This document shows positions 53,385-64,000 of a stretch of DNA of 64,000 nucleotides, piece after piece. A model generated the notes under the pieces. That model did not search any database. It was given only the letters and a program-made list of their open reading frames with translations, and was not told the DNA's origin. A program made the position numbers and the translations under genes. This DNA comes from Corylus avellana (Eukaryota > Streptophyta > Magnoliopsida > Fagales > Betulaceae): the NCBI RefSeq assembly GCF_901000735.1, contig NC_081545.1, positions 3,702,583 through 3,766,582 of the forward strand, given 5' to 3'. Position 1 is the first letter of the stretch. Each line of letters opens with the position of its first letter.

Positions 53385-56300
53385 ATGAGTCTCCTCAGTT
53401 GGAACTGCCGAGAGCTTGGGAACTCAAAGGCAGTTCAGGACCTTTGCCAACTGGTAAAGGAAAAGCGACCCAACTTTTTGTTTTTCATTGAAACAAAAAG
53501 CTTTTTATCTTCAATGGAACAAGTTCGAATAAAGCTGGGCTATGTGGGACTGTTTACAGTGGAACCTGTGGGACGGAGTGGGGGATTAGCACTTATGTGG
53601 CAGCACGACTGTGCAGTTTCTATACAAAACTATTCTAGGAGGCACATCAATGCTATGATTACCTCCCAAGAGGATGGTACTGTGTGGAAATTCACAGGGT
53701 TTTACGGACATCCGCAGGCATCAAAGAAGCATGAATCGTGGGCTCTTCTCAAGTATCTCATAAATTTCTCACCGGAACCTTGGCTTTGTATGGGGGATTT
53801 TAACGAGATTGTAGATCAATCTGAAAAATGGGGCAAGATGCTGAGACGTGAAAGCCAAATGGAGGGATTTCAGGATGCTATCAGTGAATGCGCTCTGAGC
53901 GCTTTGGGGTTTGTTGGATCTAAATTCACTTGGGCCAATGGCAGAGATGGAGCTGAATTCATTAAAGAATGGCTAGACAGAGCTCTGGCTAATATATAAT
54001 GGTGTAGGATGTTCCAAATGGTGGAATCTCAGGTGCTGGCGGCACTATCCTCTGACCATAAGCCATTATTGATTCGGTTTGCAAAACATGCACCAGCAAG
54101 GCGATGGAAAAAAAAGCTTCAGATTCGAAGAATGTTGGGCAATGGAAGAGGACTTTCAATCGGTGGTTAGGGAGGCATGGAATGGGGAGGCACGGGCTAA
54201 AGCGGGGATGCATGACGTAGGTGAAAAGCTAAACAGGTGTCGGTTTGCACTCGAAAGGTGGAGTAAAGAGAAGTTGGGGTGCATGGGGCATAATATTAAA
54301 AAGACACGTGAAAGACTTGAAAAGGTCCAACGTGACGAGATTCCCAGTGACAGGGAGGAAATTAGCCGGCTAAAAACTGAGCTTGATTTGCCCTTAGAAA
54401 AAGATGATGTTAGGTGGCGGCAGCGTGTAAAACAGACATGGTATTAAAGGGGAGATCGGAACACCACATTTTTTCATGCATGGGCATCTCATCGTCGGAG
54501 GACCAACAAAATCCAGTCCATTCTGGATGAAGCTAGACGGGAGTGTATCAACACGGTAGATGTGAACGTTGCTTTTACCCAGTACTACCAGAACCTCTAC
54601 ACCACATATGGCTCAAATGATATGGAGGAATGCCTTTCTGGAGTGGAGCCACGGGTCACTATGGAGCTGAATAATTCGTTGCTGGCTGAATTTACAGTAA
54701 CCGACGTGGAGATAGCACTTAGTCAGATGCATCATTTGAAGTCCCCCGGCCCAGATGGCTTTACTGCAAGATTCTATCAAAAAGCATGGCCAACAGTGAA
54801 GAAGGAGGTATGTGAAGCAGTCCTTGGTTTTTTCAATGCTGATTTGTTTGATCCCTCAATAAATAAAACATATGTAGCCCTTATAGCAAAAAAGAAACAC
54901 CCACGTAATGTCTCTGAATTTCGGCCAATAAGTTTGTGTAATGTCTTGTATAAAATCTGTGCAAAAATTTTAGGCAATCGGCTAAAAAAGATATTACCCC
55001 TTATTATATCCCCAACCCAAAGTGCTTTTGTTCCTGGAAGGCTTATCACAGATAACTTATTAGTGGCTTTTGAAGCACTTCATACAATGAATGGGAGAAT
55101 GCATGGTAAGCAGGGGTTTATGGCCTTAAAATTGGATATGAGTAAGGCTTATGACAGGGTGGAGTGACAATTTCTGGAGGAAATTATGTATCGAATGGGT
55201 TTTGCCCCTAGATGGGTTAATTTGGCTATGACCTGTGTTAGTACAGTCTCTTACTCTATATTGGTGAATGGACAGCCCCAAGGCCCAATTTCTCCTTCAC
55301 GAGGATTGCGTGAAGGTGATCCCTTGTCCCCCTATTTTTTTATTCTTTGTGCTGAAGGGCTTAGCAATTTACTCTTTAGGGCGGAACAAAACAAGGGTAT
55401 CACGGGGTTACCTATTACTAGAGGAGGTACAAGATTGAATCACCTGTTCTTTGCAGATGATAGCTTACTTTTTTGTAAGGCAAATGTCATGGAATGGGTT
55501 AAAATACAGGGGCTTCTTGATGCGTATGAGCAAGCTTCGGGACAAAAAATTAATAGAGAGAAGACCTCTATTTTCTTCAGCAAAAACACAAAGGAACAAA
55601 CAAGAGCCCATATTCTCTCAATTGCAGGAGTAAATTCCACAAACTCTTATGAGAAGTATCTCGGCCTCCCGGCTCTAATAGGCAAATCCCGTACCTGTTC
55701 CTTTAAAGGAATATAAGGGAGAATTTGGGAGCGTCTCAATGGATGGAAGGAAAAATTTTTGTCCCCCGCAGGGAAGGAGCTACTTCTCAAGGTAGTGGTT
55801 TAAGCTATTCCCACTTACACAATGAGTGTGTTCAAGCTCCCCAAAACGCTGTGCAATCGTATTAATTCTATGATGTCCCGGTTTTGGTGGGGACACAAGG
55901 AAAACACCTCTCGGATCTCTTGGTTGAGCTGGAAAAAGTTGGGAAAGGCCAAAGACAAGGGTGGATTGGGATTCAGAGACATTGAAATTTTTAATGAGGC
56001 CCTTCTAGCAAAATAGGGGTGGAGACTTATTCAGAACCCACATTCTATGGTAGCAAAAAATTTTCGGCAGAAGTATTACCCACATGGAACGTTTCTGTGT
56101 TCATCCTTGGGCAACAAGCCCANNNNNNNNNNNNNNNNNNNNNNNNNNNNNNNNNNNNNNNNNNNNNNNNNNNNNNNNNNNNNNNNNNNNNNNNNNNNNN
56201 NNNNNNNNNNNNNNNNNNNNNNAAGTGTGGAATGTTCGAGCTCCGGGTGTGGTGCTCATGTTCTTATGGAAGGCATGCCAGAATATTTTGCCCACTAGGG

Positions 56301-57100
56301 AGAATCTCCATAGGCGGGGGATTGAATAGGACCCAGTTTGTCCCATCTGCGGTGCGGAGATGGAAACGCTGGGCCACATTTTATGGAGTTGTGCGTATGC
56401 GCAAGATGTATGGCTTGAGTGTTGTCCCAAGATTCAAAAGTGCGCCAGTACAGGGGAGAATTTTGCAGAAATATTCGAGAACCTCACAAACAAACTGGAC
56501 CCTGAGGAGTTGTAGCTCTTTTAGGCCACTGCAAGATAGAGAAACAATGTGATCCATAGGGGAGAACTGACGTCTCCATCAACAGTTTTACGCATAGCAA
56601 GGGAGCAGGTCCAAGCTTACAAGCAAGCAGAGGAGGATCGACAGAAAGGGTTTATCCCCCGAGGGAGACCAATAGAAATTATTTGGAAAAAAACCCTTGC
56701 TGGCTATGTTAAGATAAACTAGGATGTGGCTGTTGATGTAAGTGGCAAGAGGATGGGCATGGGGATCATAGCTCGGGACTCTGAGGGGAAAATGTTAGCC
56801 GTTTATTGTTCAACACAAAGGTACATCATGGACCCAGCCATAGCAGAGGCCACCGCTGCTCGTAAGGCAGTGGAAATAGGACATCAGTTGGGGTGGAGGA
56901 ATGTGGTTTTGGAAGGAGATGCACTGGCTGTAATAAACCTGATCAATAATGAAGACCCTTGGATGGGGAGCTACGGGGTAGTGGTGCAGGAGATAAAACA
57001 TTTACTGTCCTATATGCTGGACTGGAGGGCACTCCACATTTCACGACAAGGTAATGCAGTGGCTCATTGTTTAGCAAAGTTAGCTCTTTCATTATGTTAA
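53385..57100 (+). pseudogene. LINE ORF2 polyprotein, many stops and one gap
   Basis: Endonuclease 53385-53999 (SWNCRELGN, FFIETKSF, WLCMGDFNEIVDQSEKWG, FTWANGRDG, WLDRALAN), followed by SDHKPLLI after a stop. From about 54079 a second frame reads KSFRFEECWAME, RNTTFFHAWASHRR and then the reverse transcriptase: SPGPDGFTARFYQKAWP, FRPISLCNVLYKICAKIL, QSAFVPGRLITDNLLVAFE, KLDMSKAYDRVE, SRGLREGDPLSPYFFILCAE and the catalytic HLFFADDSLLF (about 55441-55473). Then PTYTMSVFKLP, RFWWGHKE, a 100-N gap, CPICGAEMETLGHILWSCAY (zf-RVT) and an RNase H domain (56726-57100: GMGIIARDSEGK, AEATAARKAVE, LEGDALAVINLI, NAVAHCLAKLAL). Stops at about 53997, 54445, 55165, 55714, 55800, 56014, 56328, 56513 and 56720. 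Family SWNCRG is SWNCRE here. Dead. Confidence 0.88.
56123..56222. other. Assembly gap (100 N) inside LINE ORF2
   Basis: The reading frame picks up in zf-RVT afterwards, so the gap is plausible in place; its true length is unknown. Confidence 0.95.
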
Positions 57101-57208
57101 GAACAACTCTGGCTGGACAATTTCCCATCATGTATTCATGAATTTGTAACTGCTGAGCAAGCATCTCAATGATGAATGAAGTCTGCTTTTTTTCTCAAAA
57201 AAAAAAAA

Positions 57209-58122
57209 ACTAAGGTTAATTTTTTTTCTTTCCTTTGTTAAACGTTAGACTAATATTTTGTTTTGTCACCAAGGTTAGAACTAACGTTAAAAAAGTGAAG
57301 ACCTAATGTCGGATTAGATAAAAACCAAAAAAAAAAAAAAAAAAAAAAAAAAAGAAAAGAGGGAGGTTAGAACTAGTGTTTAAAAGAAGAAGAGGTAACG
57401 TTGGCTTAGAAAGGAAAAAAAAAAATCACATCTAAACATCCATTAAAAATAAAAGTGATGAAAAAAAAAAAAAATCGAAGTGTAAAAAAAAATACAACAA
57501 CGTTAGATAACTCTCTGTTAATGGGATAACTAATAAAGATTAAAATTAATCAAATTATTGGATTCCAAAACATGAAGACTCAATTGTTAAAATATCAGGA
57601 AGAGTACCTTAATATGATAGCAGTTTTCACGTATATGCCAAAAAATCCCTATCACATATGCCTTCTTCTCCTAAAGCAACAGTCTTTTAGCCGCATATAC
57701 AGAGAACTTGAGAAACAGAGAATGGAGAAAAATGTATGCTTATGATATGACTCATCAACTTCACATTGTTTAGGTTTACTAAAATTTTCTAACCTTGTTT
57801 AGATGTGATTTTTTTTTTCCTCTAAGCCAACGTTAGCTCTTCTTCTTTTAAACGTTAGTTCTAACCCTTTTTTGGGGGTTTTTTTTTATCTAATCCAACG
57901 TTAGGTCCTCACTTTTTAACGTTAGTTCTAACCTTGGTGAAAAAACAAAACGTTAGTATAACGTTTAACCAAAAAAAAAAAAAAAAGTTTAACCTTAGTT
58001 AGTAAACTGCTATTAATGACCTTTAATATTTAATGTTCATGTTAATTGCTTAGACACTTGGCACCATTTTATATGGGTTGAAAGATATTTCTTCCAAACT
58101 GGTTTGAGGGAATTTATGTCCT
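57209..58122. mobile_element. Large MITE, copy 2, left end missing
   Basis: Matches 44275-45184 in the same orientation from ctaaggtta onward. The first about 130 bp of copy 1 are absent because the LINE poly(A) tail abuts the MITE. Confidence 0.85.
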
Positions 58123-58479
58123 TAATTAAATACTTTAATAGGTTTCACATGATTTTTGAATAATTCTGATGCCACCTTCGTCAAGGGAGGCAGACCACAG
58201 ATTAGAATTACCAACACCAGAAATAGTTGGTGTCTGATTTGAATCTTATTGTTCAAATCAAAGGAAGAAAATCAATAAAGGGATGCAACAAATCAGCACA
58301 AAATTGAAAAATTGGCAATTGGGGGTAATGATAAAGCAAGTTCAATGAGTTTGATAGCACTTAAAAGAAACATGTTTGACATAAGCCACAGGGTAACAAG
58401 AAGTATGATCAAATTATATTCACATTTTTTGAAAATTAGGGGTCCCTCAATAATTATGCATTAGATCATAGAATATATA
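58123..58479. repeat. MITE flank, second copy
   Basis: Nearly identical to 45185-45541 up to gaatatat, here followed by a (TA)n tract and unique sequence. Confidence 0.9.
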
Positions 58480-58558
58480 TATATATATATTGGATGATTG
58501 GATCTCTCAAACCTCAATGGTTGTCAGTTGCTTTCCTGTTTTCCAAATATAATATGTC

Positions 58559-58719
58559 GAGTAATGCTAGGGACTATTCTTTTATCCTCTTAAAGCTGAT
58601 ATGACTTTTAAAATAACCATTAAATTTTAGGTGAATTATACTTGAATTTTGATCCAATGGTAATTCTAAAAGCCACATCATCTTTACAAAGATAAAAATA
58701 TAATCCCTAACATTACTCT
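58559..58719. mobile_element. Short MITE, family A copy 1
   Basis: Ends gagtaatgctaggg and ccctaacattactc are inverted; internal arms tttaaaataaccattaaatt / ggtaattctaaaagccacat pair. About 160 bp, no ORF. Confidence 0.82.
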
Positions 58720-59386
58720 AATATGCCGGCCTTTCAGCGGTTTTGGTGATGCGTATTATTAAAATTTCTCTACTTCTACTTCTGGCCTAAAAAACTAAAG
58801 CTCAAACACACAAAAAAGAGAAAAAAGAAAATACTTATTTTTACACACTTACGTGGCATTTAGTTTGAAGAATTTAACACTTTTTTTTAGTGTTCACGTA
58901 TTTAATAATGTGATGTCTGAAAATTTGAATTTTCACGCGTTCTATTCCAATGTTTGGTTTGTTCCTAAGCATTAAGTAAAAAATATTTATTATTTCCAAA
59001 ATATATATCGTTTTGTTTTCCTCTTGAAGGGCATAAGGCTGATACAAAAGTATTTGAAAATTAAAATAATAATAATTAAAAAAATAATTAAAAAAAAAAA
59101 GACAAGGAAGAAAAACTATATATAAACCGTAATTTTTCTTTCATTTTTCGATATATAAATTGTCTATATTGTTCGTCAGCTAGATCAGATTGATGTTTAG
59201 CACGCCTTGTTAATAAAAAGTATGGGCAAGAGAATGTGGGCATTAATTTTTGTCATTTAAATGGAAAAAACTTTGCTCGAGGTGAAAGGAATGTGGAATC
59301 CATAATCCCAACAAAAAACAATTAAAAGTCCCAGAAATGTTAAAAGATTACCTCCATCTAAACGCCACAATACCTCCAAAATGGAT
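58720..59386. other. Intergenic, no gene seen
   Basis: AT-rich with an A run at 59089-59100. Nothing supportable. Confidence 0.5.
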
Positions 59387-59616
59387 GAGGATTTACTGAA
59401 ATTCCTTAAGAATTTCAGTTTCTGAAATTTCATATCTAAATCGTCAATTTTTTATCGAAGGATCATTGTTCTATTACGTGTTTCACTACTAATAAAATAA
59501 TAAATATTTATTATTTTATTAGTAGTGAGACACGTGATAGAACAATGACCCGTAAATAGAAAATGAACGATCTAGGTCTGAAATTTTAGAAACTAGGAGA
59601 ATTTCAGTGGATCCAG
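59387..59616. mobile_element. Near-perfect foldback element
   Basis: The arms meet at about 59505 and pair over about 115 bp each, from ggat..actgaaatt at the outside to cactactaataaaataata / tattattttattagtagtg in the middle, without a loop. No ORF. Confidence 0.88.
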
Positions 59617-59746
59617 ATCCCAATAAAAAAGATGTTCGAAGTCTCAACCAAATTGAACAATGTGGGCATTAATTTTTGTCATTTAAAAGAAAAAAATTTC
59701 TGAAGGTGAAATGAATGTAGATTCCCACCTCTATGGATTGAGATCT

Positions 59747-60005
59747 CCTCCAATTACACAAAATTGGAAATTCTCATGTTACGAATCGTGATCATTCATT
59801 TTAAATCTAATGGTCTATAAAATCATTTAAACCTCGATAAAACGAAAACCAGCTTAAAATCATAATTTAATGCCTCGAATATACAAAAGCAGCTGCCATT
59901 TTATAGATTATTGGATTTAAAATGAAGGGTTACGAGTTCGTAATATGAGAATCTCAGATTCAGATCCCCTCCAATTATTTAAAATTGGAGATTCTCATGT
60001 TACGA
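59747..60005. repeat. Inverted repeat flanked by a long direct repeat
   Basis: 59771-59951 is an imperfect inverted repeat (tctcatgttacgaatcgtga / gggttacgagttcgtaatat). A 38-bp direct repeat (cctccaatta..aaaattgga..ttctcatgttacg) lies at 59747-59784 and 59968-60004, the second unit outside the inverted repeat. Probably a MITE with a duplicated end. Confidence 0.65.
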
Positions 60006-60125
60006 AAAATAAAAGAGATGTTCAAAGTCTCACCCGAATTGAACAAAGTAGTTTTCTTTCAACTCAGTTTATTAAATTGACATTTGTCCTTAGAGTACGT
60101 GATTCTCCTATACATTTTAAAAAAT

Positions 60126-60297
60126 GAGTAATGTTATAGACCATCTTTTGATCCTCTTTTTATCATCCTAAAGTTGATGTGACTTTTAAAATCACTATTA
60201 AATTTTAGATAAATTATACTGGAATTTTGATCCAATAGTGATTTTGAAAGCCACATAAACTTTAAGAAGATAAGAAGATGGTTCATACCATTATTCT
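60126..60297. mobile_element. Short MITE, family A copy 2
   Basis: Same family as 58559-58719: gagtaatgttatagacc at one end, ggttcataccattattct at the other, interior tgacttttaaaatcactatt and gaattttgatccaat conserved. Confidence 0.82.
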
Positions 60298-61282
60298 TAT
60301 AAAATACATGTGGGAATTACATGCTCTATTAATCTTATTCAAAATGCATGTGATAAATTGAGAATTATATGCTCCGACAACAAATATTTGTTTAATAAAA
60401 TGAATTGAAAGAATTTCCTCCAACTCAATTTAAAGAAAAGCTTTTATCATGTACTATTTCATTTTGAGAATTTGTTTTAAGTAATATTCCAAGGCATAAA
60501 TCCATCTATTAGGGGTTCAATGTCATATGGCGAAAAGATGATGTTTTTGTTTGTCCTTTTGTTACCTAGGATATATCTATATTCCAATTTGAGTTTAGAT
60601 CAATAATATTGAGTTTAGTAAGAGAGGGAAACAAAACTTGATTAATTGATTATAGTGATGGTTTAAATAAAGATAATATGAGTGATAGAGGGTTAGTTTG
60701 ATGATGATAATGGTATGATGCTATTATTGATAATATATAGTTAAAGATAAAATAACAATTTAAAAATAAGGGAATTAATTACCTATAATGCCTCTCAAAT
60801 ACCACTAATTTACACACTATCCCCACAAACGGCCACCAGTCACACTCAATCCCCTTCAACTACTAATCGTTGACAGAAAAATCTTGAGATTGTTAAATCA
60901 TATAGAAAAACACAGACTTGATACACCTATGCTCATTTTCAATGTGAAATAATGAAAATATCCTTAATGGCTTGATGATCATCCCTTTTTGGTGATTTTT
61001 TTTTTTTTTTTTTTTTTTTTAGGGCAAAAGAGTTAGGTGAGATTTAAAAAATGAAAATGAATCTAGTCGAGATTCCATCTATTTTAACGATTTGGACTAC
61101 TAACAATTGATAATTGAAGGAGGTCAAGTGTGACGGGTCTTAAGGATAACAATTAACAAACAATGGTAATTAATGATGACAATAATAATGCTACTTTTAT
61201 TTTGATAAATTGATACAAAAAAAAAAAAAAAATGGCTCTATTAATTTGTCTATATTCAGTCAAAAGTAAAATAACATTTTTC

Positions 61283-61318
<36 letters not shown>

Positions 61319-61329
61319 GAAAAAAGAAA
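60298..61329. other. Intergenic, simple repeats only
   Basis: T run at 60998-61020 and A runs near 61218 and 61290-61320. The short ORFs are low-complexity. Confidence 0.5.
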
Positions 61330-61843
61330 GAGAGATTGAACACAACCTAAATCATGGGCATGTTCATCATGTTCATGAGATCGATGCAAAACATTCGAAG
61401 ACAAAAAAGTACAACATTAAAGAAATTAAAAGTCAGAAAATGGAATCACTCCTAAGACCCAAATGGAATCACCCCAAACACGAATCACATCACTGAGGGA
61501 GCACCCATTAAAAAAATACCAATCATGCCACAAGAGAAGAGTTATNNNNNNNNNNNNNNNNNNNNTTTTCTTTTCTTTTTTTTTTTTTTTTTTTTTTTTG
61601 TAAAAGGAGAAAAAAAGAAAAAAAGAAAGAGAGATTGAACACAACCTAAATCATGGGCATGTTCATCATGTTCATGAGATCGATGCAAAACATTCTAAGA
61701 CAAAAAAGTACAACATTAAAGAAATTAAAAGTCAGAAAATGGAATCACTCCTAAGACCCAAATGGAATCACCCCAAACACGAATCACACCACTGAGGGAG
61801 CACCCATTAAAAAAATACCAATCATGCACAAGAGAAGAGTTAT
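61330..61843. repeat. 216-bp direct duplication around a 20-N gap
   Basis: 61330-61545 (gagagattgaacacaacc .. gaagagttat) recurs at 61629-61843 with only a few differences. The gap (61546-61565) and a T/A homopolymer tract lie between. Most likely one locus assembled twice across a homopolymer. Confidence 0.9.
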
Positions 61844-62159
61844 GCCACATGTGAGCCTACTCAGTACACACCTGCCCGTGGCCAACTTTTATAAAGGCCG
61901 TATCACCTTTATTGGGACGGGACCAAAAGTTACAACACTAAATAGACTACTTTTCTTTTATTCAATGTGTATATTTTTTTTTAATTTATTTTCTTTCTTT
62001 ACTAATTAATCAATGTTCAATTAAAGGTTAAGGCATGATGTGACCTCTGTAAAGTGGACAACTCGGTGGGGACAAATACAATACAAGACCATAAATTTTA
62101 CAACCTAACTTGGATTTAGATTTTACACTAAAATAAAAGGTTTAGCTTAAGTTAAATTT
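61844..62159. other. Intergenic, no gene seen
   Basis: No ORF with protein-like composition and no structural repeat. Confidence 0.45.
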
Positions 62160-62600
62160 TTTTAACTTTCCGCCTTGGCTATTTTCGTAACCCTAGACGC
62201 CACTATTACTTTTCCACCACCACCATTATTATTATTATTATTATTGGAGGTGTCGGATCACTTCTTTAAATGTTTTGAATGGTCGAATCAAAGCGTAATT
62301 TTACCATTCTCAAATGTCAACTAAAAGTGATTAGACCACACTCATTTGATCACAAGGATGGCTTAGTTACCCCAATTGGCTAGTAGGCGAACTACCTGAC
62401 CTAATAATTGAAGGTGACCAAACCATCTTTGTGGTAACATAGAAGGTTCAATTAGTTCCAGAGTAAACAAATGAGTGATTGGCCATCTCTAGTAGTGGTG
62501 GTGGTGGAAGATTGGATAGTGACGGTGAGGGTGCCAATAAGGGTTAGCAATTGCTAGAAAGAGAGAGTTCTAAGTTTTTAACTTGCAATATGACGACATA
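62160..62600. repeat. Diverged GGTGGC/GCCACC family member
   Basis: Has ccaccaccaccatt, ggtgtcggatcactt and ggtggtggtggaagattgg units and the conserved right border (ggt.agcaattgctagaaagagagagtt) known from the clusters in the palindrome arms, but with many substitutions. Contains an (att)n tract near 62224-62244. Confidence 0.6.
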
Positions 62601-63130
62601 TAATATAGACCATTTATTAGAGCTATCTTATCTCAATGCCTCAATGGTGTTCTGATGCTATTGTTATTGTTATGAATGTGGTTGATGGTTGTTCAACCAA
62701 TATCTTTCGTGACATAAAATTCGTTTTAAAAGCAATGAAATGTAAAATAAGAAGAAGAGCTAATTAGACATATAAATTCATCCTATTTAATTTATGTTTA
62801 TAAATATATATTTTTTTTTGGGTGTTCACTTTTTTCTTCAAACTTTTGAATATTTGAATAAGTGAGAGTCTTCTTAGAAAAGAGTATTTAAGTTTAGTGG
62901 TTACACCTAATTCAATCAAAGCTTCTCTTTTTGTTTCTATGTAATTTGCTGAGATCGTTTCAATATGCTGATGACATGATTCACTTGGTTTTTGAGATTC
63001 CACAGCGTTAGGGTTGCTCTCCTGTGGCCATGGATGATGTGGAACTTTAATTTATATGGCCCAACGTAATTCAATCCAGCTTGGGGAAAAAGTAGATATT
63101 ACAACACTAAAAGCAAGCAACTAGGCTAAT
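62601..63130. other. Intergenic, no gene seen
   Basis: AT-rich; nothing supportable. Confidence 0.45.
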
Positions 63131-63199
63131 TGCACGAGTGTCTCCATTACTGCTGTCACCATCACCTCCTTTTCCTCCATGGCTATCATCGCCACCACT

Positions 63200-63610
63200 A
63201 GGGCTCTCAAATGAACAGATTCACTTGTGAATAGATTCGAGCTCAATTTGGTCTTGGTTCGTTTAATAAATAAGCTAGTCACAAATATAGAAATATGCTC
63301 GATTATTAAATGAGACATACTCATATAAACATGGTTTGAATTAGTTAATGATTGTGAACGTAAATCATATGAGCTCGGCTTAAGTTGTTAGCTCTTTGTA
63401 CATGCGTAACATATGTGAGACATTTTGTCTAAAATTGAGTCAATTGGGGCTCGGCTTTGGACCCTTGCCGAGTTTGGGCCAAGCTCGAACAGAGCAATGG
63501 TCTTGGTGAGCCAAGTTTAAACATGAATCTAAAATTCAACTCAAGTTCAAATACATATGTGATTGAGCTGAGCCAAGCCCAAATATGCAATACTTGACTC
63601 GACTATTGCC
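63200..63610. repeat. GAGCTCG-rich repeat, probable TE remnant
   Basis: Recurring words cgagctc, ctcggctt, ccgagtttgggcc, caagctcgaa and gagctgagccaag on both strands resemble subterminal repeats of non-autonomous plant DNA elements. Ends are not defined. Confidence 0.4.
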
Positions 63611-63672
63611 CTAACCAACACCACCATGCTCCCCTCTTGTCTTCATCCATGGCCACCAACACTTAATATTTT

Positions 63673-63983
63673 GGGAAAAGTACACTTTACCCTCCCAAAC
63701 TATCACAACTTTGGCATTTTAGCTTCCATAGTTTAAAAGTCACTCAAACCTCATAGACAACCAAACTAGGACAATTTAGCTCGTTCGTTAAATTTTTCCA
63801 TTTGTTTGGACAAGTGCACGTGACTTTTTAACCTCTAAACTCTCAAAAAAACAAACAAATACCTAACACATGGGCTAAATTGTCACAATTTAGTAGTTTG
63901 TGGGGTTCGAATGTCACTTTTCAACTTTGGTAGCTAAAATATCAAAGTAGTGACACTTTGGAAGGGTAAAATGTATTTATACC
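63673..63983. mobile_element. MULE-type MITE with perfect 9-bp target duplication
   Basis: Flanked by taatatttt at 63664-63672 and 63984-63992. TIRs of about 75 bp: gggaaaagtacactttaccc on the left matches the complement of gggtaaaatgtatttatacc on the right, continuing through caactttggcattttagc. 311 bp, no ORF. The 9-bp duplication is typical of Mutator-like elements. Confidence 0.92.
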
Positions 63984-64000
63984 TAATATTTTTATAGCTA

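Larger units (their letters stand above)
53078..57208 (+). mobile_element. L1-type LINE, 5' truncated, ends in poly(A)
   Basis: Contains an endonuclease, reverse transcriptase, zf-RVT and RNase H in the L1 order and ends with an A run (57197-57208). The first 300 bp (ORF 53213-53491, MGLSAGAEGEENN..) may be the end of ORF1. The 5' part is missing: the gypsy-like LTR abuts it, so either that element inserted into the LINE or the LINE is 5' truncated. The 3' end lies inside a MITE copy. Confidence 0.88.

Noticed and set aside
1..64000. CRISPR arrays, operons, ribosome-binding sites, plasmid or phage functions
   Set aside because: The introns, LTR elements and base composition are those of a plant nucleus; no regular spacer array is seen.
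1..64000. tRNA, rRNA or organelle-derived insertions
   Set aside because: No cloverleaf-like gene or rRNA signature recognised; tggtatcagagc sites are retrotransposon primer-binding sites, not tRNA genes.

Overview
This is eukaryotic, almost certainly eudicot plant, nuclear DNA: AT-rich, gene-poor, with GT-AG introns, long A/T runs, (TA)n microsatellites and dense plant transposable elements. Only one gene looks intact and functional, a two-exon SIP1-type aquaporin at 3794-5529. I cannot name the species. Eleven runs of N break the window (most exactly 100 N), so it is a scaffold of short contigs whose order and orientation should not be taken on trust.

Layout. 1-3300: a TIR element, diverged tandem duplications, no gene. 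3330-5600: SIP1 aquaporin with promoter-like motifs, an intronic MITE and a poly(A) signal. 6730-8886: an internally deleted Ty1/copia element on the minus strand with a perfect 5-bp target duplication (GGCAA). 8057-15642 and 19084-27805: two arms of a very large inverted repeat, each carrying (from outside in) a copia fragment, a truncated four-exon APS-reductase-like gene, clusters of GGTGGC/GCCACC repeats, nested MITEs, a hairpin-bearing terminal region and a GRF zinc-finger gene. Between the arms (15788-18394) lies a decayed Mutator-like (MULE) transposase gene, itself interrupted by a hAT-like element. 27806-32795: two inverted, gap-truncated copies of a gag-only copia element. 32896-34099: a third copy of the APR-like intron. 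34200-43649: a second large inverted repeat containing a MULE 5' half and, in its centre, a gypsy-type LTR; a CACTA element interrupts the right arm only. 44147-45541 and 57209-58479: a large MITE plus flank, duplicated. 45643-53077: a gypsy-like LTR element with no sense gag-pol but an antisense coiled-coil ORF. 53078-57208: a decayed L1-type LINE. 58480-64000: MITEs and foldback elements, including one with a perfect 9-bp target duplication.

How it fits together. Apart from the aquaporin, the window is a record of nested transposition and duplication. Both large palindromes have their arms in different contigs, so each may be a real inverted duplication or two haplotypes placed in opposite orientation; the MULE inverted ends at the junctions could have misled assembly. 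The most biologically interesting items are the duplicated APR-like gene whose four exons keep matching splice phases in both arms, the GRF zinc-finger gene sitting inside MULE terminal regions, and the antisense ORF of the non-autonomous gypsy element.
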